A DNA stretch of 64,000 nt, from the NCBI GenBank assembly GCA_002238605.1, contig MPMR01000018.1:16510-80509 (forward strand), given 5' to 3'. Positions 28,002 through 36,351 of the stretch are shown piece by piece. Below the pieces are notes generated by a model. It worked only from the letters and a program-made list of their open reading frames with translations, did no database searches and had not been told where the DNA came from. Each line of letters starts with the position of its first letter. Position 1 is the stretch's first letter. The DNA comes from BD2-11 clade cluster bacterium bin43. GTDB taxonomy: Bacteria; Gemmatimonadota; Gemmatimonadetes; Longimicrobiales; Gaopeijiaceae. The position numbers were made by a program, and so were the translations under genes.

Positions 28002-28636
28002 GGTCCCTGGACGAACGGATCGGGCGGCTGGGCGTAGTGCCGGTTGTCGTCATCCGCGACCCGCGCCGCGCGGTGCCGCTGGCGCGCGCCCTGGCCGAGG
28101 GCGGGCTTCCGTGCGCCGAGATCACGTTCAGGACCGCCGGGGCCGCGGAGGCGCTGCGCCGCATCGCGGCGGAGGTTCCCGATGTCCTGCTCGGCGCCGG
28201 CACCGTCCTCACCCGCGGGCAGGCGGAGGCTGCGAGGGAGGCGGGGGCGCGATTCGTCGTCTCGCCGGGTTTCGATGCCCGCGTGGTCGAGTATTGCCAG
28301 GCGCACGAGCTCCCCGTCTACCCCGGGGTATGCACGCCCACCGAGATTCAGAAGGCGCTGGAGTCGGGGCTCGACGTGCTCAAGTTCTTTCCCGCCGGGC
28401 CCCTCGGCGGAGCGTCCTTCCTCAACGCGATCTCGGCGCCGTTCACCGGCGTGCGGTTCATCCCTACCGGAGGAGTGAAGCGCGAGCACCTCCCGGGCTA
28501 CCTCAGGCTCGATCGGGTGTTGGCCTGCGGCGGCTCCTGGCTCGCGCCGGCCGCGTGGATCGACCAGGGCGCCTTCGGTCGGATCCGGGACGAGGCCGCG
28601 AGGACCGCAGCCGTCGTCCGGGGAGTGAGCCCATGA
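27998..28636 (+). CDS. eda: 2-dehydro-3-deoxy-phosphogluconate (KDPG) aldolase
   Basis: A 212-residue class I aldolase splitting KDPG into pyruvate and glyceraldehyde-3-phosphate. The Schiff-base Lys lies in [12 protein letters not shown], with the general base in CAEITFRT and the phosphate and binding loops in [19 protein letters not shown] and FIPTGGVK. Full length for the family. The GTG start overlaps uxuA and its stop overlaps kdgK (ATGA), so three enzymes of one pathway are translationally coupled. Confidence 0.95.
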   Translation: MRSLDERIGRLGVVPVVVIRDPRRAVPLARALAEGGLPCAEITFRTAGAAEALRRIAAEVPDVLLGAGTVLTRGQAEAAREAGARFVVSPGFDARVVEYCQAHELPVYPGVCTPTEIQKALESGLDVLKFFPAGPLGGASFLNAISAPFTGVRFIPTGGVKREHLPGYLRLDRVLACGGSWLAPAAWIDQGAFGRIRDEAARTAAVVRGVSP

Positions 28637-29670
28637 CGTCACCGATGCGCATCGTGACCTTCGGCGAACTCATGCTGCGGCTCCGGGCCCCGGGGCGCGA
28701 GCGGCTGCTCCAGAGCCCGCGTCTCGAGGCGACCTTCGGGGGCGCCGAGAGCAACGTGGCGGTATCGCTCGCCAACTTCGGGCTGGACGCCGCCTTCTGC
28801 ACGGTCCTGCCCGCCAACCCGATCGGCGACGCGGCCATCGGCGAGCTGCGCCGGTTCGGCGTGGATACCCGGCTCATCCGGCGGGCGGGTGCGCGCATGG
28901 GCATCTACTATCTGGAGACGGGGGCGAATCAGCGGCCCAGCCGGGTGGTCTACGACCGCGCCAATTCGTCCATCGCCAGCGCCCGTCCGGGCGACTTCGA
29001 CTGGGACGCCGTCTTCGAGGGTGCGGACTGGTTCCACATCACTGGCATCACGCCGGCGCTCAGCGCCTCGGCCGCCGAGCTCTCCCTGGAGGCGGTGCGG
29101 CAGGCGCGGACGCTGGGCGTGACGGTGTCGTGCGACTACAACAATCGGAAGAAGCTCTGGAGGTACGGGAGGCCCGCCCCGGAGGTGATGCGCGAGCTGG
29201 TGGAGCACGTGCAGATCGGCATCGCCAACGAAGAGGACTGCCAGCGGTCGCTCGGGATCGAGTCGAGCGTGGACGTCGAGGCCGGCGCACTCGACCGCGA
29301 GCGCTACCGGGTGCTGGCCGAGCGCGTGCTGGCCGCCTTTCCGAACCTGGAGAAGCAGGTCATCACCCTGCGCGAGAGCCGGAGCGCCGACCACAACACC
29401 TGGGGCGCCTGCCTGCACGACGGGCGAAACTTCATGGTCAGCCGCAGATACGAGGTGCCGGACATCGTCGACCGCGTCGGGACCGGGGATGCGTTCGCAG
29501 CGGGGTTCATCTACGGTCTCGCGACCCATGCGGACGACCGGCGGGCATTGGAGTTCGCGACGGCGGCCGGCTGCCTGAAGCACTCGGTCCCCGGCGATTT
29601 CCACCGGGTGGGCGTAACGGAGGTCGAGGCGCTGATGAAGGGGGGTGGCAGCGGTCGCGTGCAGCGGTGA
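28633..29670 (+). CDS. kdgK: 2-keto-3-deoxygluconate kinase
   Basis: A 345-residue PfkB-family sugar kinase that phosphorylates KDG to KDPG, feeding the aldolase encoded just upstream. [14 protein letters not shown] and [16 protein letters not shown] form the substrate side; [16 protein letters not shown] holds the anion hole and catalytic Asp; [10 protein letters not shown] is typical of KdgK. A little longer than the E. coli enzyme because of an insertion around residues 205-235. It is the last gene of the uronate segment; an 84-bp gap without obvious terminator follows. Confidence 0.93.
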   Translation: MTSPMRIVTFGELMLRLRAPGRERLLQSPRLEATFGGAESNVAVSLANFGLDAAFCTVLPANPIGDAAIGELRRFGVDTRLIRRAGARMGIYYLETGANQRPSRVVYDRANSSIASARPGDFDWDAVFEGADWFHITGITPALSASAAELSLEAVRQARTLGVTVSCDYNNRKKLWRYGRPAPEVMRELVEHVQIGIANEEDCQRSLGIESSVDVEAGALDRERYRVLAERVLAAFPNLEKQVITLRESRSADHNTWGACLHDGRNFMVSRRYEVPDIVDRVGTGDAFAAGFIYGLATHADDRRALEFATAAGCLKHSVPGDFHRVGVTEVEALMKGGGSGRVQR

Positions 29671-29754
29671 GGGTCAGGGTAAGCGAGCAGCGGTGAGGGC
29701 TGCGGCGCGCGTGCGCCCGTCCGGCCCGGAATCGCATCGAGGACGAACCATCGG

Positions 29755-30600
29755 ATGAACGAAACGCCGGGGGCGATGGAGCGGGCGCTGTTCAGGCTTC
29801 TGGACTTCCATTACGGCGCGGATGGCGACGAGGTACTGCGTCGGATACTCGCCGGGGGGGCCGATCCCGACGTGCGCAGCGGGGTGTACGCGGAAACGCC
29901 GCTTCACGTAGCCACCCGGCGACGGCGTCGCCGAGCCGTGGACATCCTCCTCGACCACGGGGCCGGGATCGATGCCGGGACGGCGGGGGGCAAGACCGCA
30001 TACGCGCACGCCGTCAGGAGAGGGTTTGACGAAGTCGCGAACCTGCTCGTGAACCGCGGCGCCGACTCCGGGTTGAACGAAGCCGACCGTTTCGCGGTGG
30101 CGATCGTCAACGGACGTCTCGACGAGGCGCGGGCGATCCTCAAGGCCAATCCTGGCGTAGCCCGGACCGGCAACCCCGAGGAAGACCGGCTGCTGGCGGA
30201 TGTAGCCGGCCGCGCCGACCGGGAGCCCGTGAAGCTGCTGATCCAGGCTGGGGCGGACCTGACCGCAACGGGTCTCGACTCCGGCACCCCACTCCATCAG
30301 TCCGCCTGGTTCGGCCAACCCCGAAACGCGCGCCTGCTGCTCGATGCCGGCGCGCCGGTCGATGTTTTCGACGACATTCACGAATCCTCTCCCTTGCACT
30401 GGGCCGTCCACGGCTCCCGGTATTCCGGCGGCGCCGAGGAGCGCCAGGACGCATACGTAGAGCTGGTCGAGATGCTGCTTGCGGCCGGATCCGGCCTGCA
30501 CCACCCGGATGATCCGGACGGCGACGCGTACCGGAAGCGACTTCTGGGAGATGCGAGCCCGAGTGTCCGCAGGGTGCTGCAAGGGATCCCGGGTCAGTGA
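29755..30600 (+). CDS. Ankyrin-repeat protein
   Basis: A 281-residue protein built mainly from ankyrin repeats. Recognisable units: AETPLHVATRRRRRRAVDILLDHGAG, GKTAYAHAVRRG...NLLVNRGAD, VKLLIQAGADLTA, GTPLHQSAWFGQPRNARLLLDAGA and SSPLHWAVHG...EMLLAAGSG. No signal peptide or enzyme domain is seen, so it is probably a cytosolic binding scaffold. Its last 7 bp overlap the end of the convergent ABC permease gene. No terminator is visible between the two. Confidence 0.85.
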   Translation: MNETPGAMERALFRLLDFHYGADGDEVLRRILAGGADPDVRSGVYAETPLHVATRRRRRRAVDILLDHGAGIDAGTAGGKTAYAHAVRRGFDEVANLLVNRGADSGLNEADRFAVAIVNGRLDEARAILKANPGVARTGNPEEDRLLADVAGRADREPVKLLIQAGADLTATGLDSGTPLHQSAWFGQPRNARLLLDAGAPVDVFDDIHESSPLHWAVHGSRYSGGAEERQDAYVELVEMLLAAGSGLHHPDDPDGDAYRKRLLGDASPSVRRVLQGIPGQ

Positions 30601-31478
30601 TTCCGTGCTCGGCCCGACGCCCCCAGCACTCCCACCAGCCCCAGGCCGATCCAGAACGCGGACGATGCCATCCACATCTGCATGGTCGGCAGTAGCGTCC
30701 ACACCTCTCTCCCACCGATCGGGAGCTGCATCCCCCGTGTGAACGAATCCCCACCGGCGTACCAGGCAACGAACTCGGTGGTCCGCTGAATCCAGCCGAT
30801 GTCCCACTTATCGCCGACGGCCACCACAACCGCGCCCGCGACCCACAGCCCGACGGCCCAGAACAGCGGGCGCGCCGTGACGAGCATCAGGGTGCTGGCC
30901 AGCAGGTAGGCGGCGGTCGCCGACGTGAACGGGAGTGCCCACTCCCACCACGGGGTGGTCCAGCCCACCGATTCCGTGGCGCCGGGCGTGCCCTCGGCGG
31001 CTCCAACCGGATCGAGGATGAGGACCCGAACTTCGTCGACGCCCATGGTCCCGCCGCTCGCCACCGTCGTGAGCGTGACCCACCCGAGGGCCACACCCAG
31101 GATCGCCAGGAGCCAGACCCATCCGGCCGCCACCTTGAGGAGCGCGTGCCTCCGGTGATCGACGGGCAGCGACCACAGCGGGGTGTCGCCGAACCGGCGC
31201 TCGCCCTTCCACACCACGAGGGGGAGGAGCAGTCCGGCGAGCACGGCGAAGAATCCCCAGGGGGGCTCGCCGGGATCCAGGACGAGCTCGCCCATCTCGG
31301 CATCGAGCATTGCCTGCAGGACCGGCATTCGGCTGAAGGCAATGAGAGCCACCGAGCCGAGCCCCAGTACCAGGGCTGCCAGGGTACCCTCGCGGCGGAT
31401 GGCGAGCCCGACCACGCGAAGTTGTTCGATCCACACCGCCTTCATCGCGGGTATGCGGCCTGCCATTGAATCCGTCAT
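30594..31478 (-). CDS. ABC-type membrane protein (permease of a gntR-linked exporter)
   Basis: A 294-residue inner-membrane protein with about six to seven hydrophobic helices: VGLAIRREGTLAALVLGLGSVALIAF, GFFAVLAGLLLPLVVWKG, VAAGWVWLLAILGVALGWV, AAYLLASTLMLVTARPLFWAVGLW and a C-terminal pair. A large periplasmic loop lies between helices at about 130-180. No family motif is obvious, but its start overlaps the upstream ATPase gene by 4 bp (ATGA) and it follows the ATPase in a YtrA-type operon, so it is the likely membrane partner. GGGAGG is 8 nt before the start. Confidence 0.8.
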   Translation of the reverse strand: MTDSMAGRIPAMKAVWIEQLRVVGLAIRREGTLAALVLGLGSVALIAFSRMPVLQAMLDAEMGELVLDPGEPPWGFFAVLAGLLLPLVVWKGERRFGDTPLWSLPVDHRRHALLKVAAGWVWLLAILGVALGWVTLTTVASGGTMGVDEVRVLILDPVGAAEGTPGATESVGWTTPWWEWALPFTSATAAYLLASTLMLVTARPLFWAVGLWVAGAVVVAVGDKWDIGWIQRTTEFVAWYAGGDSFTRGMQLPIGGREVWTLLPTMQMWMASSAFWIGLGLVGVLGASGRARNH

Positions 31479-32413
31479 GTTGCCTCCCTTCCGGAGAGTA
31501 ATGCCACCGCTGCTTCGTCCACCGACAGGGGGACGACCTCACGAACCTCCGCGCCCGCCTGGGACAGCTCGCGCGTAACGGCGTTGCGGTCGCCCCACAC
31601 GGTCCATTCGATCCCGCGGGCCGCGTGGCTGCGCTTGACCACCCAGCCTGCCAACTCGCCAGGTCCCCTCCAGCCTTCGGGGACATCCGCCCAGTAACGC
31701 AACAAGCCCCCGTACAATTCGTCGCGCGGCAGCTGGCCCAGGAGTCGTCCCTCCGACAGCACGCCCACGTGATCCACCAGGGATTCGACCTCGTAGACCC
31801 GGTGCGTGGAGATCACAACGGTGGTCGGGGAATCGGCGAGGTGTTCGCTCAGGATGCTCAGGGTATCGTCGCGCACCACATGGTCCAGACCGTCCGTCGG
31901 CTCGTCCAGCAGGAGCAGCGGCGGCCTGTGCGCCAGCGCCAGGACGAGCTGCACGCGTCGGCTCTGGCCCTTGGACAGCGCGTGACACTTGCGTCCGGGA
32001 TCGATCGCGTACCTGGCCCTCAATTCGCGGGCGTATTCCGCGTCCCAGGATGGGTTGTAGACCGCCTGGTGCTCCAGCAGCCGGCCCACCGTCATCCAGG
32101 CGTAGCCGACCCGGTAGTCCTCCGGCACGTAGCCGATGCCCGCGCGCACTTCGGCTCCCCGGTCGGCCGGGTCCCGCCCCAGGACGCTGACCGTGCCGGC
32201 CTGGTATCGCACGAGACCCATGAGGGTCCGAATCAGCGTGGTCTTGCCGGCACCGTTGGGGCCCACGAGCACGTATACGGCCCCTTCGGGAACCTGCAGA
32301 TCCAGGCCGTCCAGAGCCCGGGTAGAGCCGAACCGCCTGGCCAGCCCTCGTGTCGAGACCGCGAATGGGCCATTCCCGAGGTCGATGGGAAGCGCCGCCG
32401 CCCTGTTCGTCAT
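31475..32413 (-). CDS. ABC transporter ATP-binding protein
   Basis: A 312-residue ATPase. Walker A is LVGPNGAGKTTLIRTLMG, the signature is HALSKGQSRRVQLVLALAH (LSKGQ in place of LSGGQ), Walker B is PLLLLDEPTDGLD and the switch His is in VISTHRVYEVESLVDHV. The last 75 residues form an extra C-terminal domain. This architecture is typical of exporters driven by a GntR regulator of the YtrA subfamily. Its start overlaps the gntR stop by 4 bp and AAGGAGG precedes it. Confidence 0.92.
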   Translation of the reverse strand: MTNRAAALPIDLGNGPFAVSTRGLARRFGSTRALDGLDLQVPEGAVYVLVGPNGAGKTTLIRTLMGLVRYQAGTVSVLGRDPADRGAEVRAGIGYVPEDYRVGYAWMTVGRLLEHQAVYNPSWDAEYARELRARYAIDPGRKCHALSKGQSRRVQLVLALAHRPPLLLLDEPTDGLDHVVRDDTLSILSEHLADSPTTVVISTHRVYEVESLVDHVGVLSEGRLLGQLPRDELYGGLLRYWADVPEGWRGPGELAGWVVKRSHAARGIEWTVWGDRNAVTRELSQAGAEVREVVPLSVDEAAVALLSGREAT

Positions 32414-32814
32414 CGTCCGTCCTCCTTGCTTCCGTCTCCGTGAACGCCTCCACCTTCCACCTCCCGCAGCGCCGTCATCAGATCGGCCAGCCCGAGTCCG
32501 TTCCGCGAGGCATCGGCCAGGGCCCGCCTCGCCACCTCCCGCGCCAGGCGAGGCCGCTCCGTCTCTTCCGGCCGCACCCCCGGCGCAACGAACGTGCCCT
32601 TTCCGTGCCGCACCTGTACCACGCCGTCGCGCTCGAGCGCCGCATACGCCTGTGATACGGTCCGGGGATTCACGCGGAGACTCGACGAGAGGTCGCGCAC
32701 CGACGGGAGCGGATCCTCGGGACGAAGGCTTCCCCGAACGAGACCGCTGCGCACCGCGTCCATGATCTGGACGTACAGCGGTCTGCCGTCGGCGTGGCTG
32801 AGTCGGATCTTCAT
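32410..32814 (-). CDS. GntR-family regulator, YtrA subfamily
   Basis: A 134-residue repressor-like protein with a winged-helix GntR domain at about 8-75: PLYVQIMDAVRSGLVRGSL, LPSVRDLSSSLRVNPRTVSQAYAALERDGVV and GKGTFVAPG. Only about 50 residues follow, too few for a FadR- or UTRA-type ligand domain, which is the mark of YtrA members. First gene of a three-gene operon with ABC ATPase and permease, all overlapping by 4 bp. An inverted repeat lies 11-41 bp before the start and overlaps the predicted transcription start, so autorepression is likely. Confidence 0.92.
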   Translation of the reverse strand: MKIRLSHADGRPLYVQIMDAVRSGLVRGSLRPEDPLPSVRDLSSSLRVNPRTVSQAYAALERDGVVQVRHGKGTFVAPGVRPEETERPRLAREVARRALADASRNGLGLADLMTALREVEGGGVHGDGSKEDGR

Positions 32815-32824
32815 GGCGCCTCAA

Positions 32825-32855
32825 CTGTTGTAGTCATGTACTACAGATGCAACAG
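32825..32855. promoter_or_regulatory. Inverted-repeat operator upstream of gntR
   Basis: TGTAGT and ACTACA form a perfect inverted repeat around CATGT; outside them CTGTTG and CAACAG pair as well. The arrangement resembles YtrA-type operators. It covers the predicted -10 edge and transcription start of the gntR operon, so a bound dimer would block transcription. Confidence 0.7.
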
Positions 32856-32880
32856 TAGGGGACGCGTCCGGGCGAGTCAA
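32852..32880 (-). promoter_or_regulatory. Promoter of the gntR-ABC operon
   Basis: On the minus strand TTGACT is followed after exactly 17 bp by TACTGT. The -35 is near consensus, the -10 is weak. Transcription would start inside the inverted repeat, leaving a leader of roughly 30 nt. Confidence 0.55.
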
Positions 32881-32917
32881 GGGAGAGTTCTTTCCAGCGG
32901 CAAATGAGCCCCGACAC

Positions 32918-32954
32918 CCACTACCGGTCGTGGGATGCCCCTACCGGTAGTGGG
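32918..32954. repeat. Two adjacent ACTACCGGTAGT-type palindromes
   Basis: CCCACTACCGGTCGTGGG is followed after a few bases by CCCCTACCGGTAGTGGG. Both are near-palindromes and both match the perfect palindrome at 22.35 kb. They lie between the divergent gntR promoter and the 3' end of the beta-lactamase-like gene, so a role as transcript-end hairpin for the latter or as a binding site is possible. Confidence 0.55.
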
Positions 32955-32984
32955 TACGCCTGTCGCGCGGGGTTGGCGGCTCCG

Positions 32985-34043
32985 CTATCGCCAGCTGTTG
33001 ACGACGTCCTCGGCGATGCGGCCCAGCGTCGACTCCAGCTCGACGAAGTCGCCCGTGTTCTGGTTGGTGAAGACCGCGATCACGGTGGGCCCGCCTTCGT
33101 AGTACATGATCCCGACATCGTTGCCCGCGTAGGGCGGCCAGTCGCCTGTCTTGTGGGCCACGGAGGCGCGGAAACGGATGTAGCGCGGGAGGCGCGTGCT
33201 GTAGAACTGGCGCTCCAGGATGCGGATCATCTCGTCGCTCGACGCGCGCGACGCCACCTCCCCGTTGTGGATCTGCGCGAGCAGGCCGGCGATCTCGCGG
33301 GCGGTGATGCGCCCCAGCCACTCCTCCGGGTCGCCCTCGAAGCGGAAGGTGCGCCCGGATGCCTCCGGGTCGGAGGGGAAGCCGCGCTCGAAGACCTCGC
33401 GGTGCGACAGCGCCTCGTGGGCGGGGTCGGCCATAACCCACACGCGCCGGAAGAGATCGCCGGTGGTGGCGCGCAGGCGGGTCTGCTCGTACCCGAGCTC
33501 CGACAGCATTTCGTTGACCCGCTCCCGGCCGAGGCGCGCGATCATGATGTCCGTGGCGGTGTTGTCGCTGGTGACGATCATCTGGGTCACCAGGTCGCGC
33601 CAGGTCGGCTCCAGTTCGGGCGCGAAAGTCTGGAGCAGGCCGCTGCCCCGGCGCAGATCCTCGAGCCGGATGCGGTAGCGCTCGTCGAGGTCGAGCCTGC
33701 CCGCCTCCGCATCGCGGTACGCGAGCACCATGACCGGGATCTTGATTACGCTGAGCGCGTTCATCGGCTCGTCGGCGCGGATGGCGATCTCGCGACCGCT
33801 GGGCAGATGCCGGGCGTAGAGCGAGGTGCGGGCGGGGAGGGCATCCAGCCGGGCTGACACGCGCGCCGCGAGGCCGGAGGGGTCGCCGGTCGCGGTCTGC
33901 GTGGATTCGATCGAGGGCGGGCCGGTTTCCGCTCCGGCAGCGGTTCCGTCTGCCGCGGATGAGCCTTCGGGGGCGGATCCATCCCCGCAGGCGGCCACCA
34001 GTGCCGCCAGTGCCACCAGCACCGCGAGCCCGCCCCGGCTCAT
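32985..34043 (-). CDS. Class A beta-lactamase-like serine hydrolase, lipoprotein
   Basis: A 352-residue exported protein (lipobox LVAACGDG, then a Ser/Gly/Ala-rich linker to about 60). The penicillin-interacting motifs are present: SVIK (nucleophile Ser and Lys), SDN in VTSDNTATDIM, and KTG in VAHKTGDW. I cannot find the omega-loop ExxLN motif that class A enzymes use for deacylation; the region reads AHEALSHREVFERGF. It may therefore be a slow acyl-enzyme or an esterase or peptidase rather than a resistance enzyme. The start codon shares one base with the stop of the upstream CDGSH gene (TGATG). Confidence 0.82.
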   Translation of the reverse strand: MSRGGLAVLVALAALVAACGDGSAPEGSSAADGTAAGAETGPPSIESTQTATGDPSGLAARVSARLDALPARTSLYARHLPSGREIAIRADEPMNALSVIKIPVMVLAYRDAEAGRLDLDERYRIRLEDLRRGSGLLQTFAPELEPTWRDLVTQMIVTSDNTATDIMIARLGRERVNEMLSELGYEQTRLRATTGDLFRRVWVMADPAHEALSHREVFERGFPSDPEASGRTFRFEGDPEEWLGRITAREIAGLLAQIHNGEVASRASSDEMIRILERQFYSTRLPRYIRFRASVAHKTGDWPPYAGNDVGIMYYEGGPTVIAVFTNQNTGDFVELESTLGRIAEDVVNSWR

Positions 34044-34237
34044 CAGTCCGCCTCGAAGCCGATGCTCTTGTGGGTTCCGTCGCAGAAGGGCTTGTTCGCC
34101 GAGCCGCCGCAGCGGCACAGGAAGGTTGACTTGCCGGGGCGCGTTTCGATGGGGTCTCCCGCGTCGTTCCGGAGTTCGATTTCGCCATCGATTCGACAGG
34201 GTCCGTTCCTGATGACGCGCATCGTCACTTGTGACAT
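34043..34237 (-). CDS. CDGSH-type iron-sulfur protein (64 aa)
   Basis: A very small cytosolic protein carrying the full CDGSH signature CRCGGSANKPFCDGTH, whose three Cys and one His bind a [2Fe-2S] cluster. The first 35 residues form a strand-rich cap (VIRNGPCRIDGEIELRNDAG). Such proteins move or sense clusters or electrons. GAGGAAA lies just before the ATG. It is divergent from ispG, itself an iron-sulfur enzyme, with 93 bp between them, so shared control is possible. Confidence 0.92.
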   Translation of the reverse strand: MSQVTMRVIRNGPCRIDGEIELRNDAGDPIETRPGKSTFLCRCGGSANKPFCDGTHKSIGFEAD

Positions 34238-34330
34238 TCGTTTCCTCGCTGTGGGTGGAGGGAGAGGGATTCCGGGTGCTAGATTTGTCACCATCGAGCG
34301 CGAATGACAACCCGCAGCCATGGAAACGCG

Positions 34331-35569
34331 ATGAGTTACGTGAAACGCCGGACCTCGGCGGCCGTGGATGTCGGGGGCGTGATGGTCGGGGGGGATCACC
34401 CGGTCGTCGTGCAGTCGATGACCAACACGGACACCGCCGACGCGGAGGCCACCGCCGCGCAGGTCGCCGCCCTGGCCGCCGCCGGGAGCGAACTCGTACG
34501 CATCACGGTCAACCACCATCCGGCCGCGCGCGCAGTCCCCGAGATCGTGGCGCGCCTGCGCGACCAGGGCGTGGAGGTCCCCATCGTGGGCGACTTTCAC
34601 TACAACGGGCACATCCTGCTCGCCGAGCATCCCGCGTGCGCGCGCGCCTTGGCCAAGTACCGCATCAACCCCGGCAACGTCGGCGCCAAGCGGCGCGACG
34701 AGAACTTCAGCAGCATCATCCGGCTGGCCATCGAATACGACAAGCCGGTGCGCATCGGCGTCAACTGGGGCTCGCTGGACCGGCGGCTGCTCACCGAGCT
34801 GATGAACGAGAACGCGGAGCGCGCCCGTCCGCGCGACGCCGGCGAGGTGGTGCTGGATGCGATGGTGGAGAGCGGGATGCGCTCCTCCGTGCTTGCCGAG
34901 GAGGTCGGGTTGGGCCACGACCGCATCGTCATCAGCGCCAAGGTCTCCAAGGTGCAGGACCTGGTGACCGTTTATCGCAAGCTGGCGCCCCTGAGCGACT
35001 ACGCGCTTCACCTCGGGCTGACGGAAGCAGGCATGGGAATTCCGGGCATTGTCGCCAGCGCCGCGGGGCTGGCCCCGCTTCTGCTCGAGGGGATCGGCGA
35101 CACCATCCGCGTCTCGCTGACCCCCCGCCCGGGAGGGGACCGGACCGAGGAGGTGCGGGTCGCGAAGCAGATTCTGCAGTCGCTCGAGATCCGCAACTTC
35201 GAGCCCCAGGTCACCTCGTGTCCGGGCTGTGGGCGCACCACCAGCGTCTTCTTCCAGGAGCTGGCGGAGGATATCCAGGGCTATCTGCGCGACCGGATGC
35301 CGGTCTGGAAGTCCCAGCATCCGGGGGTCGAGGAGATGCGCGTGGCGGTCATGGGCTGCGTGGTGAACGGTCCCGGCGAGTCCAAGCACGCCGATATCGG
35401 CATCTCGCTGCCCGGCACCTTCGAGGAACCCAAGGCCCCGGTCTATGTGGACGGAGCCCACTACTGCACGCTCAAGGGCGCAGGCCTGGCCGACGAGTTC
35501 AAGGAGATCGTGGACGACTACGTGCGGCGGCGGTACGGGGTGGAGCAGGCGGCGGGCGCCGGGGTCTGA
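34331..35569 (+). CDS. ispG: 4-hydroxy-3-methylbut-2-en-1-yl diphosphate synthase
   Basis: A 412-residue [4Fe-4S] enzyme of the MEP isoprenoid pathway, making HMBPP from the cyclic diphosphate. [13 protein letters not shown] opens the TIM barrel; [21 protein letters not shown] and GLTEAGMG are barrel signatures; the cluster ligands are in TSCPGCGRT and [12 protein letters not shown]. It is the compact two-domain bacterial form. I prefer the ATG with GGAAA just upstream; an ATG 27 bp earlier is in frame and would add nine residues. Confidence 0.96.
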   Translation: MSYVKRRTSAAVDVGGVMVGGDHPVVVQSMTNTDTADAEATAAQVAALAAAGSELVRITVNHHPAARAVPEIVARLRDQGVEVPIVGDFHYNGHILLAEHPACARALAKYRINPGNVGAKRRDENFSSIIRLAIEYDKPVRIGVNWGSLDRRLLTELMNENAERARPRDAGEVVLDAMVESGMRSSVLAEEVGLGHDRIVISAKVSKVQDLVTVYRKLAPLSDYALHLGLTEAGMGIPGIVASAAGLAPLLLEGIGDTIRVSLTPRPGGDRTEEVRVAKQILQSLEIRNFEPQVTSCPGCGRTTSVFFQELAEDIQGYLRDRMPVWKSQHPGVEEMRVAVMGCVVNGPGESKHADIGISLPGTFEEPKAPVYVDGAHYCTLKGAGLADEFKEIVDDYVRRRYGVEQAAGAGV

Positions 35570-35678
35570 GGAAGGACGGGCCGGCCCAGGGCCGCGACCG
35601 GCCCGGAGCGTCCTCCGTCGAGCCTGCGGTGTGGAGGAATGGGCGGGCGAGGGGTTCCGAGGGAGAGGCCGGCTGCAA

Positions 35679-36281
35679 CTAACCCGGCGGCGGCGCCCAC
35701 GGGCCGTCGCCGGCGGCATCGAGGCGGGTGCGCGCCGCCCGCCATCCCATCTCGGCGTCGGGCACCATCAGGATGTCCCACACTTCGCGCCGGATCACCC
35801 CGTTGGTGCCGGCCCCGTCGATCAGGCGGACCACGCGCATCGAAAGCCGCCCGCCGGCGATGGGTTCGGGCATGACGAGCTGGTAGAGGACGCCCCCGTC
35901 CCTGATCCGGCAACCCTCGGCGGAAGGGAATTCGGGGCAGAGCAGCACATCTTCGACCGCCATGACTTCGACGTAACCGAGCTGCTCCAGCGCCCTCCGG
36001 TTCTCGTCGTCCAGCAGGGCGCGGCCCGTGGCGCCGGGGGGGCGCCCGACCTGCTCGGCGAAGAAGGTGGGCTGTTCGCCCGGCCGGAGCACGTCGAAGA
36101 TGACCTCGACGGCCTTGCGGTTGGCCCGCTGCGCGGCGAGGGCCGTGGGCGCGAGGGCAACGAGGGCGGTCAGCACGGTCACGGTGAAGGCGGCGAACCT
36201 CGCCGTTCGGCGTCGGCGCCCCGGATGCCACATCGCCGTGCCGCACCGCCTCGGATGACCAGCTGATCCGCCGGCTTGCAT
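35679..36281 (-). CDS. Exported protein of unknown function (200 aa)
   Basis: I do not recognise the family. A basic N-region (HPGRRRRTARF) precedes a hydrophobic core and a likely cleavage site at ALAAQR, so the protein is secreted. The mature part starts VEVIFDVLRPGEQPTFF and contains a Cys pair (LLCPEFPSAEGC) that may form a disulfide, several strands (GGRLSMRVVRLIDG) and ends proline-rich. I chose the start with GGGGAG 7 nt upstream; an ATG 48 bp downstream is possible. It sits between ispG and gltX with no functional link I can see. Confidence 0.6.
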   Translation of the reverse strand: MQAGGSAGHPRRCGTAMWHPGRRRRTARFAAFTVTVLTALVALAPTALAAQRANRKAVEVIFDVLRPGEQPTFFAEQVGRPPGATGRALLDDENRRALEQLGYVEVMAVEDVLLCPEFPSAEGCRIRDGGVLYQLVMPEPIAGGRLSMRVVRLIDGAGTNGVIRREVWDILMVPDAEMGWRAARTRLDAAGDGPWAPPPG

Positions 36282-36351
36282 CACCGGGCTCCCCGGCCCC
36301 AGGGCAGGTCGCGGTGCGCTGCCCAACCGAATCCGCGATCTTCCGGGAGTT

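Noticed and set aside
32985..34043. Calling this gene an antibiotic-resistance beta-lactamase
   Set aside because: The motifs needed for acylation are present, but the deacylation motif is not visible, so a resistance label is not supported.
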